64,000 bases of DNA from Bacillus sp. es.034 (lineage in GTDB: Bacteria > Bacillota > Bacilli > Bacillales > Bacillaceae_B), in assembly GCF_002563655.1 (NCBI RefSeq), contig NZ_PDIY01000001.1:1834001-1898000 (forward strand). Direction: 5' to 3'. The position numbers and the translations under genes are program-made. The notes below the pieces were generated by a model that saw only the letters and a list, made by a program, of their open reading frames with translations, made no database searches and was not told where the DNA came from. This document shows positions 28,338-38,242 of this stretch, piece after piece. Numbering within the stretch: position 1 is the first letter of the stretch; the number at the start of each line of letters is the position of its first letter.

Positions 28338-28991
28338 ATGAAAAAACTAGAAACCTCCAAGTCGACGAAAGAATCCATATTTAAAGCGGCTGTGTACCTG
28401 TTTTATGATCATGGCTTCGATGGCACGTCCGTCAGGGATATTGCTAAGAGGGCAGACGTGAATCCAGCAACGATCTCCTATTACTTCAAAGGCAAGCAGG
28501 GCGTATTGGAAGCGTGCTTCACGCATTTCTTTGAACCGTACCTGCGTTTCCTTCAGGAAGAAGTGGAGGCGCTGAATTATGTCAGTGCCGATCTGTGCCT
28601 GAAGCGGGCCGTCTATAAAATATTGAAATTCCAAAGTGAGAATCATCAACTATCCCGATTCATCTGGAGGGAAGTATCCATCGATTCCCAGGTGGTCCGG
28701 GAAATCATCTCTTCGTATTTAATGAAAGAAAGGCATTATATGAAACGATTATTCGAACAGGGAATGAAGGACCATGCCTTGAAAAAACAGCCCATCAGCT
28801 TCCTCGTGATCCAGCTCAAGTCCATGCTGACGATGCCGTTCCTTCACAGCCAGCAGCTAAGGGAAGTGTGGCAGATGTTCCCTCAGGAATACTACTTCAT
28901 CGATCAATATTATAAAAACATTGATCAATGGATCGACCTTCTCCTCGTATCTGAGGCAAAAGAGGTCATGAAAAAAGAGCTGATCATCTGA
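28338..28991 (+). CDS. refZ: TetR-family regulator RefZ
   Basis: 217 aa with an N-terminal TetR helix-turn-helix (SIFKAAVYLFYDHGFDGTSV...IAKRADVNP). In B. subtilis RefZ (YttP) binds sites near the origin and influences FtsZ placement during sporulation. Identification rests on the TetR domain, length and the ytsP-refZ-hisJ-ezrA order. It ends at a bidirectional terminator shared with hisJ. Confidence 0.85.
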   Translation: MKKLETSKSTKESIFKAAVYLFYDHGFDGTSVRDIAKRADVNPATISYYFKGKQGVLEACFTHFFEPYLRFLQEEVEALNYVSADLCLKRAVYKILKFQSENHQLSRFIWREVSIDSQVVREIISSYLMKERHYMKRLFEQGMKDHALKKQPISFLVIQLKSMLTMPFLHSQQLREVWQMFPQEYYFIDQYYKNIDQWIDLLLVSEAKEVMKKELII

Positions 28992-29034
28992 AAGAAAGAA
29001 CTCTTCTCCGATTGAAGAAGAGTTCTTTCCTTTT
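28992..29034. terminator. Bidirectional terminator, refZ / hisJ
   Basis: AAAGAAAGAACTCTTCT pairs with AGAAGAGTTCTTTCCTTTT. The hairpin overlaps the hisJ stop codon. Confidence 0.9.
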
Positions 29035-29824
29035 ATTTCATAGAGTCTCTTCCCTGATCCAGGCCTATAGCCGTGTGGGCATCCGATCCATAGACGATTT
29101 TTATCCACATGGCGCGGGCCTGTTCGATGACATCAGGCGGCGGATAGGATTCCCCGCAATGAGGTTTTACGAATCCCGCCCCGTTATAATCAAGCTCCAA
29201 ATCCCTTACAGCCATTTCCTGAAGGATGAGGGATATCTCATCGGAAAAGCACTGGGATGCAGGAAACAGCTTCTGGAATTTCTTTACGAGAGTGATGTGA
29301 CCGATACGCTTCGGCTTATAGTACCCCAGGTCTGCCTTGATCGATTGAAGGACGGTTTTATAATACCGCTTATAGATCTCATCCACCGATCCATAATAAC
29401 CAATCATGGATTCGAACACCTCGGGACTGAAATCGAGACAATCCCATTTCCCTTGGTGATGCAGGAAATGAACAGAAAGAATGCTGTCATCCATCCGTGG
29501 TCCATAGGTCGAAAGGAAGTCTTCCGTCTCTTTCTCAAACCCTTCAATATAATCCACCTCGAGCCCGGAACGGATGGTGATCTTGTCCCTATATTTATCC
29601 TTCAAGATGTCCAGTTCATCAAAATAGTCACTGATACGTGACGGATCCATCCCACTATCCTGATCAGGCGTCGTATCCCTGAACCCGACCGGCAGCGGAG
29701 CATGCTCCGTAAACGTTATAGCACTATAATCAAGAGCCAGCGCCCTCTCCACATACATCTCAAAAGAATCCCCACTCCCATGCGGACAAAACGGCGTATG
29801 CACATGCCCATCAACCTTAACCAT
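29033..29824 (-). CDS. hisJ: Histidinol-phosphatase, PHP family (HisJ/HisK)
   Basis: 263 aa PHP-type hydrolase. Metal ligands are visible in VDGHVHTPFCPHG, TFTEHAPLP, RSGLEVDYIEG, LSVHFLHH and VYGSDAH. It removes phosphate from histidinol phosphate in histidine synthesis. Same place as B. subtilis hisJ (ytvP), between refZ and ezrA. Confidence 0.92.
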   Translation of the reverse strand: MVKVDGHVHTPFCPHGSGDSFEMYVERALALDYSAITFTEHAPLPVGFRDTTPDQDSGMDPSRISDYFDELDILKDKYRDKITIRSGLEVDYIEGFEKETEDFLSTYGPRMDDSILSVHFLHHQGKWDCLDFSPEVFESMIGYYGSVDEIYKRYYKTVLQSIKADLGYYKPKRIGHITLVKKFQKLFPASQCFSDEISLILQEMAVRDLELDYNGAGFVKPHCGESYPPPDVIEQARAMWIKIVYGSDAHTAIGLDQGRDSMK

Positions 29825-29957
29825 CAGACTTCACATCCTTCTCCTCTAATAATCATTTGTGTTGTTAAATAATGGACAGAATTCAAGTGAATCTAATCGG
29901 GGAAAGGAAAAGTGTAAGATTGTTAGCCCCAATTAGAAGTAATTTGAATCTAAATAA

Positions 29958-30081
29958 GTTGATTGGAGTGGAAGGTGCTCGACTCCTGCGGGAAACGCTG
30001 GACAGGTGAGACCCCGCAGGCGCAGCCGAGGAGGCTCACCGCCAGCCCCGCGGAAAGCGAGCACCTGGAACGGAAATCAAC
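29958..30081. repeat. GC-rich interspersed repeat of Bacillaceae type
   Basis: About 124 nt beginning GGAGTGGAAGGTGCTCG and ending CGAGCACCTGGAACGG, with terminal inverted arms (GGTGCTCG / CGAGCACC), an inner CCTGCGGG/CCCCGCAGG stem and a GAGGCTCACC element. It resembles a repeat I know from many Bacillaceae intergenic regions. It is far more GC-rich than its surroundings. The open frame over it is not a gene. 29825-29957 and 30082-30312 hold no other gene. Confidence 0.8.
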
Positions 30082-30312
30082 CACCACTCACTCATCCAAA
30101 CGGTCTAAAACAACTAGCCAAATAGGCACCAAACCCAATAATCATACCCATTTCCCCTCAAATTTGCTAAAATTGACTTTTATCACTAAAAAATCAGAAA
30201 TTAATAGTCAAAAAATGTCGTTAACATGGTATCATTATAGCAATGACAAATTATTAATGAAACATTCACATTCATATAGATGTCTACTGAATAGTTGAAC
30301 AGGGGGCTTAAG

Positions 30313-32010
30313 ATGCAATACGTCATCGCTGGAATAATACTTATCTTAATCGTATTCCTAATCGGATTTATCTCTAGAAAGAAATATTACGCCGAAATCG
30401 ATCGGTATGAAGCCTGGAAAATCGATATCATGAACAAACCGGTTTCAGACGAACTTTCCAGAGTGAAGCAACTGAATATGACAGGTCAGACGGAAGAATT
30501 GTTTGACGGCTGGAGACAGGGTTGGGATGAGATTGTTGCTGTGCAGCTTCCTGATGTTGAAGAACTACTATTCGATGCAGAAGAGTACACCGATAAATTT
30601 CGCTTTAATAAAACCAAAGAGGTCCTGTCAAGAATCGATCAGGTTCTCACCGATACTGAAAAGAAGATCGAACAGATCCTGAACGAATTAAATGAACTGG
30701 TCGGCAGTGAAGAGAAGAACCGCGAAGAAATCCAGGCTCTTCAAGAAGAATTCCGGAACAGCAAGAAACAATTGCTCGCCTATCGTCATACATACGGTCA
30801 AACGGCAAAGCATATGGAAGCCGTCCTTGATAAGCTTTCTGAACAGATCAAACAGTTCAATGAGCTGACGGATCAGGGGAACTATCTGGATGCAAGGGAG
30901 ATCGTCCTCAGCCTTGCAGAAGAAATGAAAATTGTTGCCTACAAGATGGAAACGGTGCCGAAACTGATCACCGACTTTGAAAACGTATTGCCTTCCCAAC
31001 TGTCTGAGCTTGAAGCAGGATACGTCGAGATGAAGGAACAGGGCTACACCCTTGATCATATTGAAGTGGACAAAGAAGTGGCTTCTTTGAAGGAAACCCT
31101 TCAACACTTTAATAAAAGTCTTGAGGAGCTTCAGGTCGAAGAGGTGGAGACGGGCATTCAGGAAATAAAAGTGAAGGTCGAGAACCTTTACGATTTACTG
31201 GAAAAAGAAGTCCATGCCAAACATTTTGTAGAGCAGTACAGGGACCAAACGACGGAAGGGCTCATCAAGGCAAAGGAAGACAATGATGACATTCAATCGG
31301 AAGTAAGTATCGTGAAACAAGGATACCATCTTCATGATGCGGACCTAAGTACACCGAGTGAGATTGATAAGAAGATCATTCAGCTCTCAAAGCGGCATGA
31401 AATGCTGATGCACAAGGAAGAAACGAATGCGACGGCTTTCTCGAATTTAAGTGATGAGCTGAAAGAAATCAGGAGTGGACTGGAAGAACTGAATCAACAG
31501 CAGAGTGAGTTCTCCGTCTATCTGCAGAACCTCCGTAAAGATGAATTGGCTACCAGGGAAAAAATCCAGGAGCTTAAGAAAAAGGTGGCTGAAGCAAGCC
31601 GTATGATCTCGAAAAGCAATGTACCGGGATTGCCGGCCGATTACAAGGATCTTCTTCATGAAGTCCATCGTAAAATCGAACAAGTGAATGCGAGCTTAAC
31701 GGAAAAGCCTTTAAACATGAAGTTCATCCAGGAAACATTATTGGATGCCGAGGACACGGTCGACCATTTCTACACGAAAACGGGAGGTCTGATCGAGAAT
31801 GTTCTCTTATCAGAAAAAATCATTCAGTACGGAAATCGCTACCGGAGCAAATACAACTCAGTGCGGGAAGGTCTTCAGACGGCTGAAGAAGCCTTCCGTC
31901 AATATGATTACCGCAAAGCGCTGGAAGAAGCGGCCACAACCATCGAGAAGGTGGAGCCGGGCGCTTTGAAGAAAATCGAGAAGATGATAGATCTTGAAGA
32001 AAGATCATAA
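30313..32010 (+). CDS. ezrA: Septation ring formation regulator EzrA
   Basis: 565 aa with one N-terminal transmembrane helix (YVIAGIILILIVFLIGFI) followed by long alpha-helical coiled coils, the usual EzrA layout. In B. subtilis it binds FtsZ and limits Z-ring assembly to midcell. A conserved QYGNRYRSKYNSVREGL segment lies near the C-terminus. ATG 30313 has AGGGGG 6 nt upstream. TTG 30295 is in frame but unlikely. Confidence 0.96.
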   Translation: MQYVIAGIILILIVFLIGFISRKKYYAEIDRYEAWKIDIMNKPVSDELSRVKQLNMTGQTEELFDGWRQGWDEIVAVQLPDVEELLFDAEEYTDKFRFNKTKEVLSRIDQVLTDTEKKIEQILNELNELVGSEEKNREEIQALQEEFRNSKKQLLAYRHTYGQTAKHMEAVLDKLSEQIKQFNELTDQGNYLDAREIVLSLAEEMKIVAYKMETVPKLITDFENVLPSQLSELEAGYVEMKEQGYTLDHIEVDKEVASLKETLQHFNKSLEELQVEEVETGIQEIKVKVENLYDLLEKEVHAKHFVEQYRDQTTEGLIKAKEDNDDIQSEVSIVKQGYHLHDADLSTPSEIDKKIIQLSKRHEMLMHKEETNATAFSNLSDELKEIRSGLEELNQQQSEFSVYLQNLRKDELATREKIQELKKKVAEASRMISKSNVPGLPADYKDLLHEVHRKIEQVNASLTEKPLNMKFIQETLLDAEDTVDHFYTKTGGLIENVLLSEKIIQYGNRYRSKYNSVREGLQTAEEAFRQYDYRKALEEAATTIEKVEPGALKKIEKMIDLEERS

Positions 32011-32057
32011 AAAAAAGGACTGATGTAGACGTTTAAATCTACATCAGTCCTTTTTTT
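32011..32057. terminator. Bidirectional terminator, ezrA / brnQ
   Basis: AAAAAAGGACTGATGTAGA pairs with TCTACATCAGTCCTTTTTT between convergent genes. Confidence 0.95.
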
Positions 32058-32068
32058 ATAAGGCGGCT

Positions 32069-33409
32069 TCAACTGGCTTCAATTGTCCGTTTGGTTTGTC
32101 CTGCGAGTAAGGCAATCACGAATCCGATGATGGCACCGATCATAGCCGGAACGATCCAGCCGATTCCTTGAGTATAGAACGGAAGGAATTGGAGGGATTG
32201 GCTGATGGCCGTCACGTCAACGCCAGCGGTCTTGATGCCATCGATCAAACTGATCAGACCCGTCGGAATCAATGCCCCTACATACACAAGGGAGTAACCG
32301 TTAAATCCATTATGCATGAATGAAAGAAGAATCAGTACGATCGCCAATGGATAAATGAAGATTAGAACAGGTAAAGAGACGGCAATCAACTGAGTCAATC
32401 CGATATTGGCGATGGTCATGCTGAACAGTGAAATGATGATCACCAATTTAGGATAGGATACCGGCAGGATTTTGGCGAAAAATTGTGAGCATGCCGACAC
32501 AAGTCCGACTGATGTCGTAATGCACGCAAACGTAATCGCAAGTCCCAGGATGACTGTCCCCATTGAACCGAATAAATGGCTCGCTGCAGCCGAAAGGATC
32601 GCTCCACCGTTTGCCTGAGCGCCGATGGAATCCATACTGCTCGCACCGATATAGCTTAAAGATAAATACACAAGGGCTAGTCCTGCGGCGGCAATGAATC
32701 CTGCAATGATCGTGATGCGCGTCAAGCTGGATTTATTGGTGACACCGCGGTCTTTAATGGAATTGATGACGACGATCCCGAACACTAAAGCAGCGATCGT
32801 ATCCATCGTCAGGTAACCCTCGATGAATCCCTTGAATAATGGTCCATCCTGATAGGCTTCATGCGGAGTGCCGAAGTCTCCCATCGGACTGATGATGCTT
32901 TTGACCACTAGGATCGTTAGGATTAGGATTAGGGAAGGAGTCAAAATTTTTCCGATTCGGTCCACAAGCTTTGACGGATTCATCGCAAGCCATGCCGTCA
33001 ATCCAAAGAAGATAATCGTATAAATCAGTAAAGAAACGCCGTATTTCGCTGTATCTTCAGGCAAAAATGGGATGACCCCGATTTCATAGGCGACGGTTCC
33101 GGTTCGTGGAATGCCGAAGAACGGCCCAATCGCCAGGTACATAACAATGGTAAAGATAAGTCCGAATAATGGATGTACGCGGCTTGCAAGTGTCTGAAGA
33201 TCCCCTCCGGACTTCGCGATGGCGATGACTCCGAGTAGTGGAAGCCCCACTCCTGTAATAAGAAAGCCGATGATACCGGTCCAGACATGTTCTCCTGCCT
33301 GCTGTCCCAGGAATGGCGGGAAGATCATATTCCCTGCTCCGAGAAAAAGAGCGAAGAGCATTAATCCAATCGTCAAGATCTGACTGAATGATAGCGCTTT
33401 CTCGTTCAT
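32069..33409 (-). CDS. brnQ: Branched-chain amino acid transporter BrnQ (LIVCS family)
   Basis: 446 aa membrane protein with about 12 hydrophobic segments. FALFLGAGNMIFPPFLG near the N-terminus, TRTGTVAYEIG-like motif and KILTPSLILIL match BrnQ sodium-coupled Leu/Ile/Val carriers. ATG 33409 has GGAGGGG upstream. The frame extends to 33460 without a matching signal. Single gene. It is an insertion relative to the B. subtilis order. Confidence 0.92.
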   Translation of the reverse strand: MNEKALSFSQILTIGLMLFALFLGAGNMIFPPFLGQQAGEHVWTGIIGFLITGVGLPLLGVIAIAKSGGDLQTLASRVHPLFGLIFTIVMYLAIGPFFGIPRTGTVAYEIGVIPFLPEDTAKYGVSLLIYTIIFFGLTAWLAMNPSKLVDRIGKILTPSLILILTILVVKSIISPMGDFGTPHEAYQDGPLFKGFIEGYLTMDTIAALVFGIVVINSIKDRGVTNKSSLTRITIIAGFIAAAGLALVYLSLSYIGASSMDSIGAQANGGAILSAAASHLFGSMGTVILGLAITFACITTSVGLVSACSQFFAKILPVSYPKLVIIISLFSMTIANIGLTQLIAVSLPVLIFIYPLAIVLILLSFMHNGFNGYSLVYVGALIPTGLISLIDGIKTAGVDVTAISQSLQFLPFYTQGIGWIVPAMIGAIIGFVIALLAGQTKRTIEAS

Positions 33410-33733
33410 ATATACCCCTCCGTTTGTAATCGTTATCATAAGCAAAAAATATCTTATCATAAGTTTGTAGAAAAATGTCGAAAAACTAAATAGTCTTACA
33501 ATTTAGTATATTTAAATAACTTCGCTTTCAGTTACCTTCTAGATTCTCGCAAAAATTCTGTCATTTTTCAATAATAATTTTTGGAAAATGAAAAAATTTT
33601 TTTGATTGATGTGATAAATCGCTTTTCTACTATAATAAATCCTTGCACCAAAATGAATTTCATTTGGGATGGGAAGGATTTATGGTAAGATTAATGATTG
33701 AGTATAAAGCGTCATGTAAAAGAAGGTGTAAAC
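33410..33733. other. Gene-free stretch between brnQ and the nifS-like gene
   Basis: AT-rich divergent promoter region. TATAAT at 33631-33636 is a likely -10 for the nifS-thiI unit. An imperfect palindrome CCAAAATGAA-TT-TCATTTGG (33648-33667) lies just downstream and could be an operator. Nothing else was recognised. Confidence 0.4.
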
Positions 33734-34885
33734 TTGATCTATTTTGATAATAGTGCGACAACCAAGCCATATAAGGAAGTCCTTGACACATTCCTGAAAG
33801 TAAATGAAAGCTATTATGCCAATCCATCGTCCATCCATTCGTTCGGTGGTCAGGTGGAAAAGTTAGTTCAACAATCCAGGGAGCAGATCGCTTCCCTATT
33901 AGGTATAAAGTCAAAAGAGGTATTCTTCACCTCAGGCGGGACTGAATCAAATAATTTGGCGATAAAAGGAACCGCTCTGCAATATGGTCACAGAGGGAAA
34001 CATATCATAACGACCAGGATTGAGCATCCTTCCGTCATCAATGCCTTTAAGCAGTTAGAGGTGTTTGGATACACAACGACCTATCTTGATGTCGATGCAG
34101 CGGGCAAGGTCCGTCCCTCAGAATTGAAAGAGGCGATCCAGGATGACACGATTCTTGTTTCGGTGATGCAGGTGAATAATGAAATCGGCAGCGTGCAGCC
34201 GATCAGGGAGATTGCTGAGATCCTGAATGATTATCCCAAGATCCTCTTTCATGTCGATGCCGTACAGGCATGTGGGAAGGTCCCCCTTATTCTCGACGAA
34301 AAGCTCATCGATTTATGCAGCCTATCCGCTCATAAAATCCATGGCATCAAAGGGACCGGTATGCTATTTGTGAGGGACGGACTTGAGATTTCGCCTATTC
34401 TTTCCGGTGGCGAACAGGAGGGGAACCTGCGAAGCGGCACGGAAAACACCGGCGGTATCGTATCCTTCGCCAAGGCACTCCGGATGCATTTGGAAGAAAG
34501 TAAACAGAAGTTGGTTATAATGGAAGAAAATCAACAATATCTGAGGGAAGAGCTGGAGAAAATCGAAGGTGTCACGGTTCATACACCGGTACGGGATCAC
34601 GCCCCCCATATACTGAATTTTTCAGTGGCGGATTTTAAAGGGGAAGTACTCATTCACTCCCTCGACCGGCATGAAGTGTATGTATCGACGACAAGCGCTT
34701 GTTCATCAAAGCAAAGCAAGCCCAGTCAGACCCTTTTATCCATGGGTGTACGGGAACACCTTGCCGGCAATTCGATCCGGATCAGCCTGTCCTTCCATAA
34801 TACGATGAAGGAATGCAAAGAATTTATTGTATTACTAAAAAAAGAAATTCAATACTTACAACATACAATGAGGAGATCAAGATGA
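33734..34885 (+). CDS. nifZ: NifS/IscS-like cysteine desulfurase (NifZ) paired with ThiI
   Basis: 383 aa PLP enzyme. YFDNSATTKP at the N-terminus, the PLP lysine in LSAHKIHGIKGTG, and the catalytic cysteine in TSACSSK. The TTG start at 33734 follows GAAGGTG. It overlaps thiI as ATGA. In B. subtilis NifZ supplies persulfide sulfur to ThiI for 4-thiouridine in tRNA, and the coupling here implies the same role. Confidence 0.93.
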   Translation: MIYFDNSATTKPYKEVLDTFLKVNESYYANPSSIHSFGGQVEKLVQQSREQIASLLGIKSKEVFFTSGGTESNNLAIKGTALQYGHRGKHIITTRIEHPSVINAFKQLEVFGYTTTYLDVDAAGKVRPSELKEAIQDDTILVSVMQVNNEIGSVQPIREIAEILNDYPKILFHVDAVQACGKVPLILDEKLIDLCSLSAHKIHGIKGTGMLFVRDGLEISPILSGGEQEGNLRSGTENTGGIVSFAKALRMHLEESKQKLVIMEENQQYLREELEKIEGVTVHTPVRDHAPHILNFSVADFKGEVLIHSLDRHEVYVSTTSACSSKQSKPSQTLLSMGVREHLAGNSIRISLSFHNTMKECKEFIVLLKKEIQYLQHTMRRSR

Positions 34886-36093
34886 AATATAATCGCATAC
34901 TCGTACGATACGGTGAAATTTCAACCAAAGGAAGAAACCGTAAGATGTTCACAGCCAAGCTCCGTGAAAATATCCTGCACACGCTGAAGGATTTCCCGAC
35001 GGTCTCCGTTGCAGCGAGCCGGGATCGCCTCCACATTCAATTGGGAGACGAAAACGCAGAGGAAATCATTCCGAGACTTGAGAAAATCTTCGGGATCCAA
35101 TCGTTCAGTCCAGTCGTCAAAGTCCCTCAAAACATGGAGGACATCATGAAGGCAGGACTTGCTCTCGTCGAAAAGAGCTTTTCCCCTGGCAAAACCTTTA
35201 AAGTGGCTGCCAGAAGAGCGGATAAGAAGTTTGAACTCGACACGAATGAATTAAACTATGAAGTAGGGTCCTATATCCTTCGCAATTTGGACGGATTGAA
35301 GGTGGATGTAAAGAATCCCGATATTCAACTGAATGTGGAAGTCAGGAAAGAAGGCGTTTATCTTTCTTCTGAAATTTATCAAGGGTCCACCGGGATGCCG
35401 GTAGGGGCGAGCGGGAAAGCGATGCTGATGCTTTCAGGCGGAATCGACAGTCCTGTCGCAGGTTATCTGACGATGAAAAGAGGAGTGGAGATCGAAGCCG
35501 TCCATTTTCACAGCCCTCCGTTTACAAGTGAACGGGCGAAGCAAAAGGTAATCGACCTTTCGAAGAAGCTCTCTGCCTTCAGCGGAAAAGTGAAGCTTCA
35601 CATCGTCCCATTTACGAAAGTGCAGCAAACGATTCATGATCAGGTTCCTGAAAATTATACGATGACGTCAACACGACGGATGATGCTCAGGATCGCGGAT
35701 CAAATCCGCGAGAAGAATGAAGGACTGGCACTCATTACCGGGGAAAGCCTCGGCCAGGTGGCGAGTCAGACGCTTGAGAGCATGCAGGCGATTAACGATG
35801 TCACAAATACACCGGTGTTACGACCGCTCATTGCCATGGACAAGCTTGAAATTATCGATATCGCGCAAAGAATCGATACCCATGATATTTCGATACTGCC
35901 TTACGAAGACTGCTGTACGATCTTCACACCGCCTGCACCGAAAACAAGACCTAAAAAAGAAAAAGTGGAGTACTATGAAAGCTTCGTTGATTTCGAGACC
36001 CTCATTAAAGAAGCTGTAGACGGTACAGAAACGATGACAATCGACGTTTCTACAGTCTCGAATGTAGAAAAAGCGTTTGACGAATTACTCTAA
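34882..36093 (+). CDS. thiI: tRNA 4-thiouridine synthetase ThiI
   Basis: 403 aa: an N-terminal ferredoxin-like region (ILVRYGEISTKGRNR), a THUMP domain, then a PP-loop ATPase (LSGGIDSPVAGY) with TRRMMLRIA and TGESLGQVASQT. As usual in Bacillus there is no C-terminal rhodanese domain, so sulfur must come directly from the upstream desulfurase. The ATG at 34882 follows GAGGAGA. Confidence 0.96.
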   Translation: MKYNRILVRYGEISTKGRNRKMFTAKLRENILHTLKDFPTVSVAASRDRLHIQLGDENAEEIIPRLEKIFGIQSFSPVVKVPQNMEDIMKAGLALVEKSFSPGKTFKVAARRADKKFELDTNELNYEVGSYILRNLDGLKVDVKNPDIQLNVEVRKEGVYLSSEIYQGSTGMPVGASGKAMLMLSGGIDSPVAGYLTMKRGVEIEAVHFHSPPFTSERAKQKVIDLSKKLSAFSGKVKLHIVPFTKVQQTIHDQVPENYTMTSTRRMMLRIADQIREKNEGLALITGESLGQVASQTLESMQAINDVTNTPVLRPLIAMDKLEIIDIAQRIDTHDISILPYEDCCTIFTPPAPKTRPKKEKVEYYESFVDFETLIKEAVDGTETMTIDVSTVSNVEKAFDELL

Positions 36094-36124
36094 AATTTAG
36101 GATAATTTACCAAAGAAAATAACT

Positions 36125-36154
36125 GTATGAAGCCATGTGTTTTTACACAATCTA
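36125..36154 (+). promoter_or_regulatory. Possible sigma-G promoter of the SASP gene
   Basis: GTATGA-like -35 at 36125-36130 and CAATCTA at 36148-36154 with 17-18 nt between them resemble sigma-G elements. This is expected for a SASP gene but the match is imperfect. Confidence 0.35.
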
Positions 36155-36178
36155 TATTCAACAAGGAGGTGAAAACAC

Positions 36179-36385
36179 ATGGCAAACAACAACAGTTCAA
36201 ATCAATTAGTAGCTCCAGGAGCTCAACAAGCAATCGACCAAATGAAATACGAAATCGCTTCTGAATTCGGAGTTCAACTTGGTGCAGATGCAACAGCACG
36301 CGCTAACGGTTCTGTAGGTGGTGAAATCACTAAACGTTTAGTTCAAATGGCTGAACAACAAATCGGTGGCGGATTTTCAAAATAA
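36179..36385 (+). CDS. Alpha/beta-type small acid-soluble spore protein
   Basis: 68 aa DNA-binding protein of the spore core that protects DNA from UV and heat. [20 protein letters not shown] contains the GPR protease site (E-IA in YEIASEFGV). The second conserved helix is [15 protein letters not shown]. An excellent AAGGAGGTG precedes the start. Position after thiI matches B. subtilis sspA. Confidence 0.97.
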   Translation: MANNNSSNQLVAPGAQQAIDQMKYEIASEFGVQLGADATARANGSVGGEITKRLVQMAEQQIGGGFSK

Positions 36386-36404
36386 TTAAATACAATGGCT
36401 ACAA

Positions 36405-36431
36405 GGAGCGGGCTTCCCCGCTCCTTTTCTT
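36405..36431 (+). terminator. SASP gene terminator
   Basis: GGAGCGGG-CTT-CCCCGCTCC followed by TTTTCTTT. Confidence 0.92.
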
Positions 36432-36544
36432 TGTTTGTCGAAAATCCTCATATTTTGCTTCTGAGCAAAATATAACAAATAATTTAAAAAATTTAAATTA
36501 TTTTGTATAATAGAGATGAATCGACAAACAAGGGGGAGTCATAA

Positions 36545-38128
36545 GTGAAAAGGGAAGAATTGATCGCACCGGAAAAGTATAATTTGGTGGAAGAAGTTGA
36601 GAAGTTTGCAAGTGGTGAAGAAAAGCTTGCCATCAAGTGGGAAAATGAAGAAGGTAAAAAAGAAGACATTACATACAAACAATTATTAAAGAATGTAAAT
36701 AAAATTGGAAACGTTTTCTTAGGAGAGGGCCTTGAAAAAGGGGATGTCATCCTTGTCATGGTTCCCCGCTTAATAGAGGCATATGCTGTTTATCTTGCTG
36801 CACTGAAATCCGGGCTTGTCGTGATACCAAGCTCTGAGATGCTGCGGACAAAGGATCTTGAATACCGGATCGATCACGGGGATGTGAAAGGGATTGTAGC
36901 GTATTCTCCTTTCGTCGAGCAGTTTGAAAACGTAAGGGGCATGGATAATCTCAAGAAGTTCGTAGTAGGGGAAGGGCAGGACGGCTGGATTGCCATTGAA
37001 GAAGAAATGAAATCTGCCTCAGAGGATCTGGCATTCGCTGATACGCAAAGGGACGATATGGCCTTCCTTTCATATACGTCAGGAACGACGGGGAATCCGA
37101 AAGGGGTTGTCCACACCCACGGATGGGCCTTTGCTCACCTGAAAACAGCGGCACGTGAATGGCTTTGCATCGAAGAAGGAGATACGGTTTGGGCAACAGC
37201 AGGTCCCGGCTGGCAAAAGTGGATCTGGAGTCCGTTCCTGTCTGTCCTCGGTTCAGGTGCCACAGGTCTTGTGTACCAAGGAAAATTCGATCCGAACAAA
37301 TATCTTCAGATGCTCGAGGATAATCATGTCAACGTCCTATGCTGTACGCCTACAGAGTATCGCCTGATGGCAAAAGTCGATAATTTGGGAACATATAAGC
37401 TCGCTCACCTGCACAGCGCCGTGTCGGCAGGTGAGCCGCTTAACAGGGAGGTCATCGATGCCTTCAAGAGACACTTCGAGATCGAAGTCCGTGACGGCTA
37501 CGGTCAAACGGAGAATACCCTCCTTGTCGGAATCATGAAAGGGATGGAACTGAAACCGGGCTCCATGGGGAAACCGACCCCTGGGAATCGTGTCGAAATC
37601 ATCAATGATGAAGGTTACCCTTGTGAAGTAGGCGAAGTGGGAGACATCGCGGTTCACGTAGAAACGCCTGCCCTGTTCAAAAATTATTATAAAGATCCCG
37701 AACGGACGGCCATGCAGTTCAGGGGAGATTACTATATTACGGGAGATAAAGCGAAGAAGGATGAAGACGGCTACTTCTGGTTTGAAGGACGTGGGGACGA
37801 TATCATCATCAGCTCAGGTTACACGATCGGACCTTTTGAAGTGGAAGATGCCCTCGTGAAGCATCCATCGGTTCAGGAATGTGCCGTCGTCGGAAGTCCC
37901 GATGAAGTAAGGGGGCTGATCGTAAAGGCGTTTGTCGTCTTACGTGAAGAGGTGAATCAGGAGGATCCCGATCTCATTCCTTCCCTTCAGCAGCATGTGA
38001 AAGACTTAACGGCCCCTTACAAATATCCACGCAAGATTGAATTTGTGAAGGAACTGCCGAAAACAACATCAGGAAAAATCAGAAGAATCGAATTGAGACA
38101 AAAAGAACTGAGTTCAGTGAAAAATTAA
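36545..38128 (+). CDS. ytcI: Acyl-CoA synthetase, AMP-forming (YtcI/MbcS type)
   Basis: 527 aa ANL-superfamily ligase. SYTSGTTGNPKGVVH is the ATP loop, DGYGQTENTL the middle motif, and PKTTSGKIRRIEL holds the catalytic lysine. It is a paralogue of acsA earlier in the window (about 45 residues shorter). Relatives favour short branched-chain acids such as methylbutyrate, but the substrate cannot be read from sequence. Position next to ytcJ as in B. subtilis. Confidence 0.9.
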   Translation: MKREELIAPEKYNLVEEVEKFASGEEKLAIKWENEEGKKEDITYKQLLKNVNKIGNVFLGEGLEKGDVILVMVPRLIEAYAVYLAALKSGLVVIPSSEMLRTKDLEYRIDHGDVKGIVAYSPFVEQFENVRGMDNLKKFVVGEGQDGWIAIEEEMKSASEDLAFADTQRDDMAFLSYTSGTTGNPKGVVHTHGWAFAHLKTAAREWLCIEEGDTVWATAGPGWQKWIWSPFLSVLGSGATGLVYQGKFDPNKYLQMLEDNHVNVLCCTPTEYRLMAKVDNLGTYKLAHLHSAVSAGEPLNREVIDAFKRHFEIEVRDGYGQTENTLLVGIMKGMELKPGSMGKPTPGNRVEIINDEGYPCEVGEVGDIAVHVETPALFKNYYKDPERTAMQFRGDYYITGDKAKKDEDGYFWFEGRGDDIIISSGYTIGPFEVEDALVKHPSVQECAVVGSPDEVRGLIVKAFVVLREEVNQEDPDLIPSLQQHVKDLTAPYKYPRKIEFVKELPKTTSGKIRRIELRQKELSSVKN

Positions 38129-38135
38129 TCACGGA

Positions 38136-38166
38136 TAGGGGGCCATCAAGGCTCTCTATTTTTTTT
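38136..38166 (+). terminator. ytcI terminator
   Basis: TAGGGGGCC pairs with GGCTCTCTA (G-T pairs), followed by eight T. Confidence 0.8.
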
Positions 38167-38242
38167 GGTTTTATCATTTCAGAATCTTCCTATAATATGA
38201 TACATTTGAGAAATAGACTTTTAGGAAAGAAGGAAATGCATC

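Noticed and set aside
29963..30298. 111-aa open frame on the plus strand
   Set aside because: It runs across the GC-rich interspersed repeat, has no ribosome-binding site and an odd composition.
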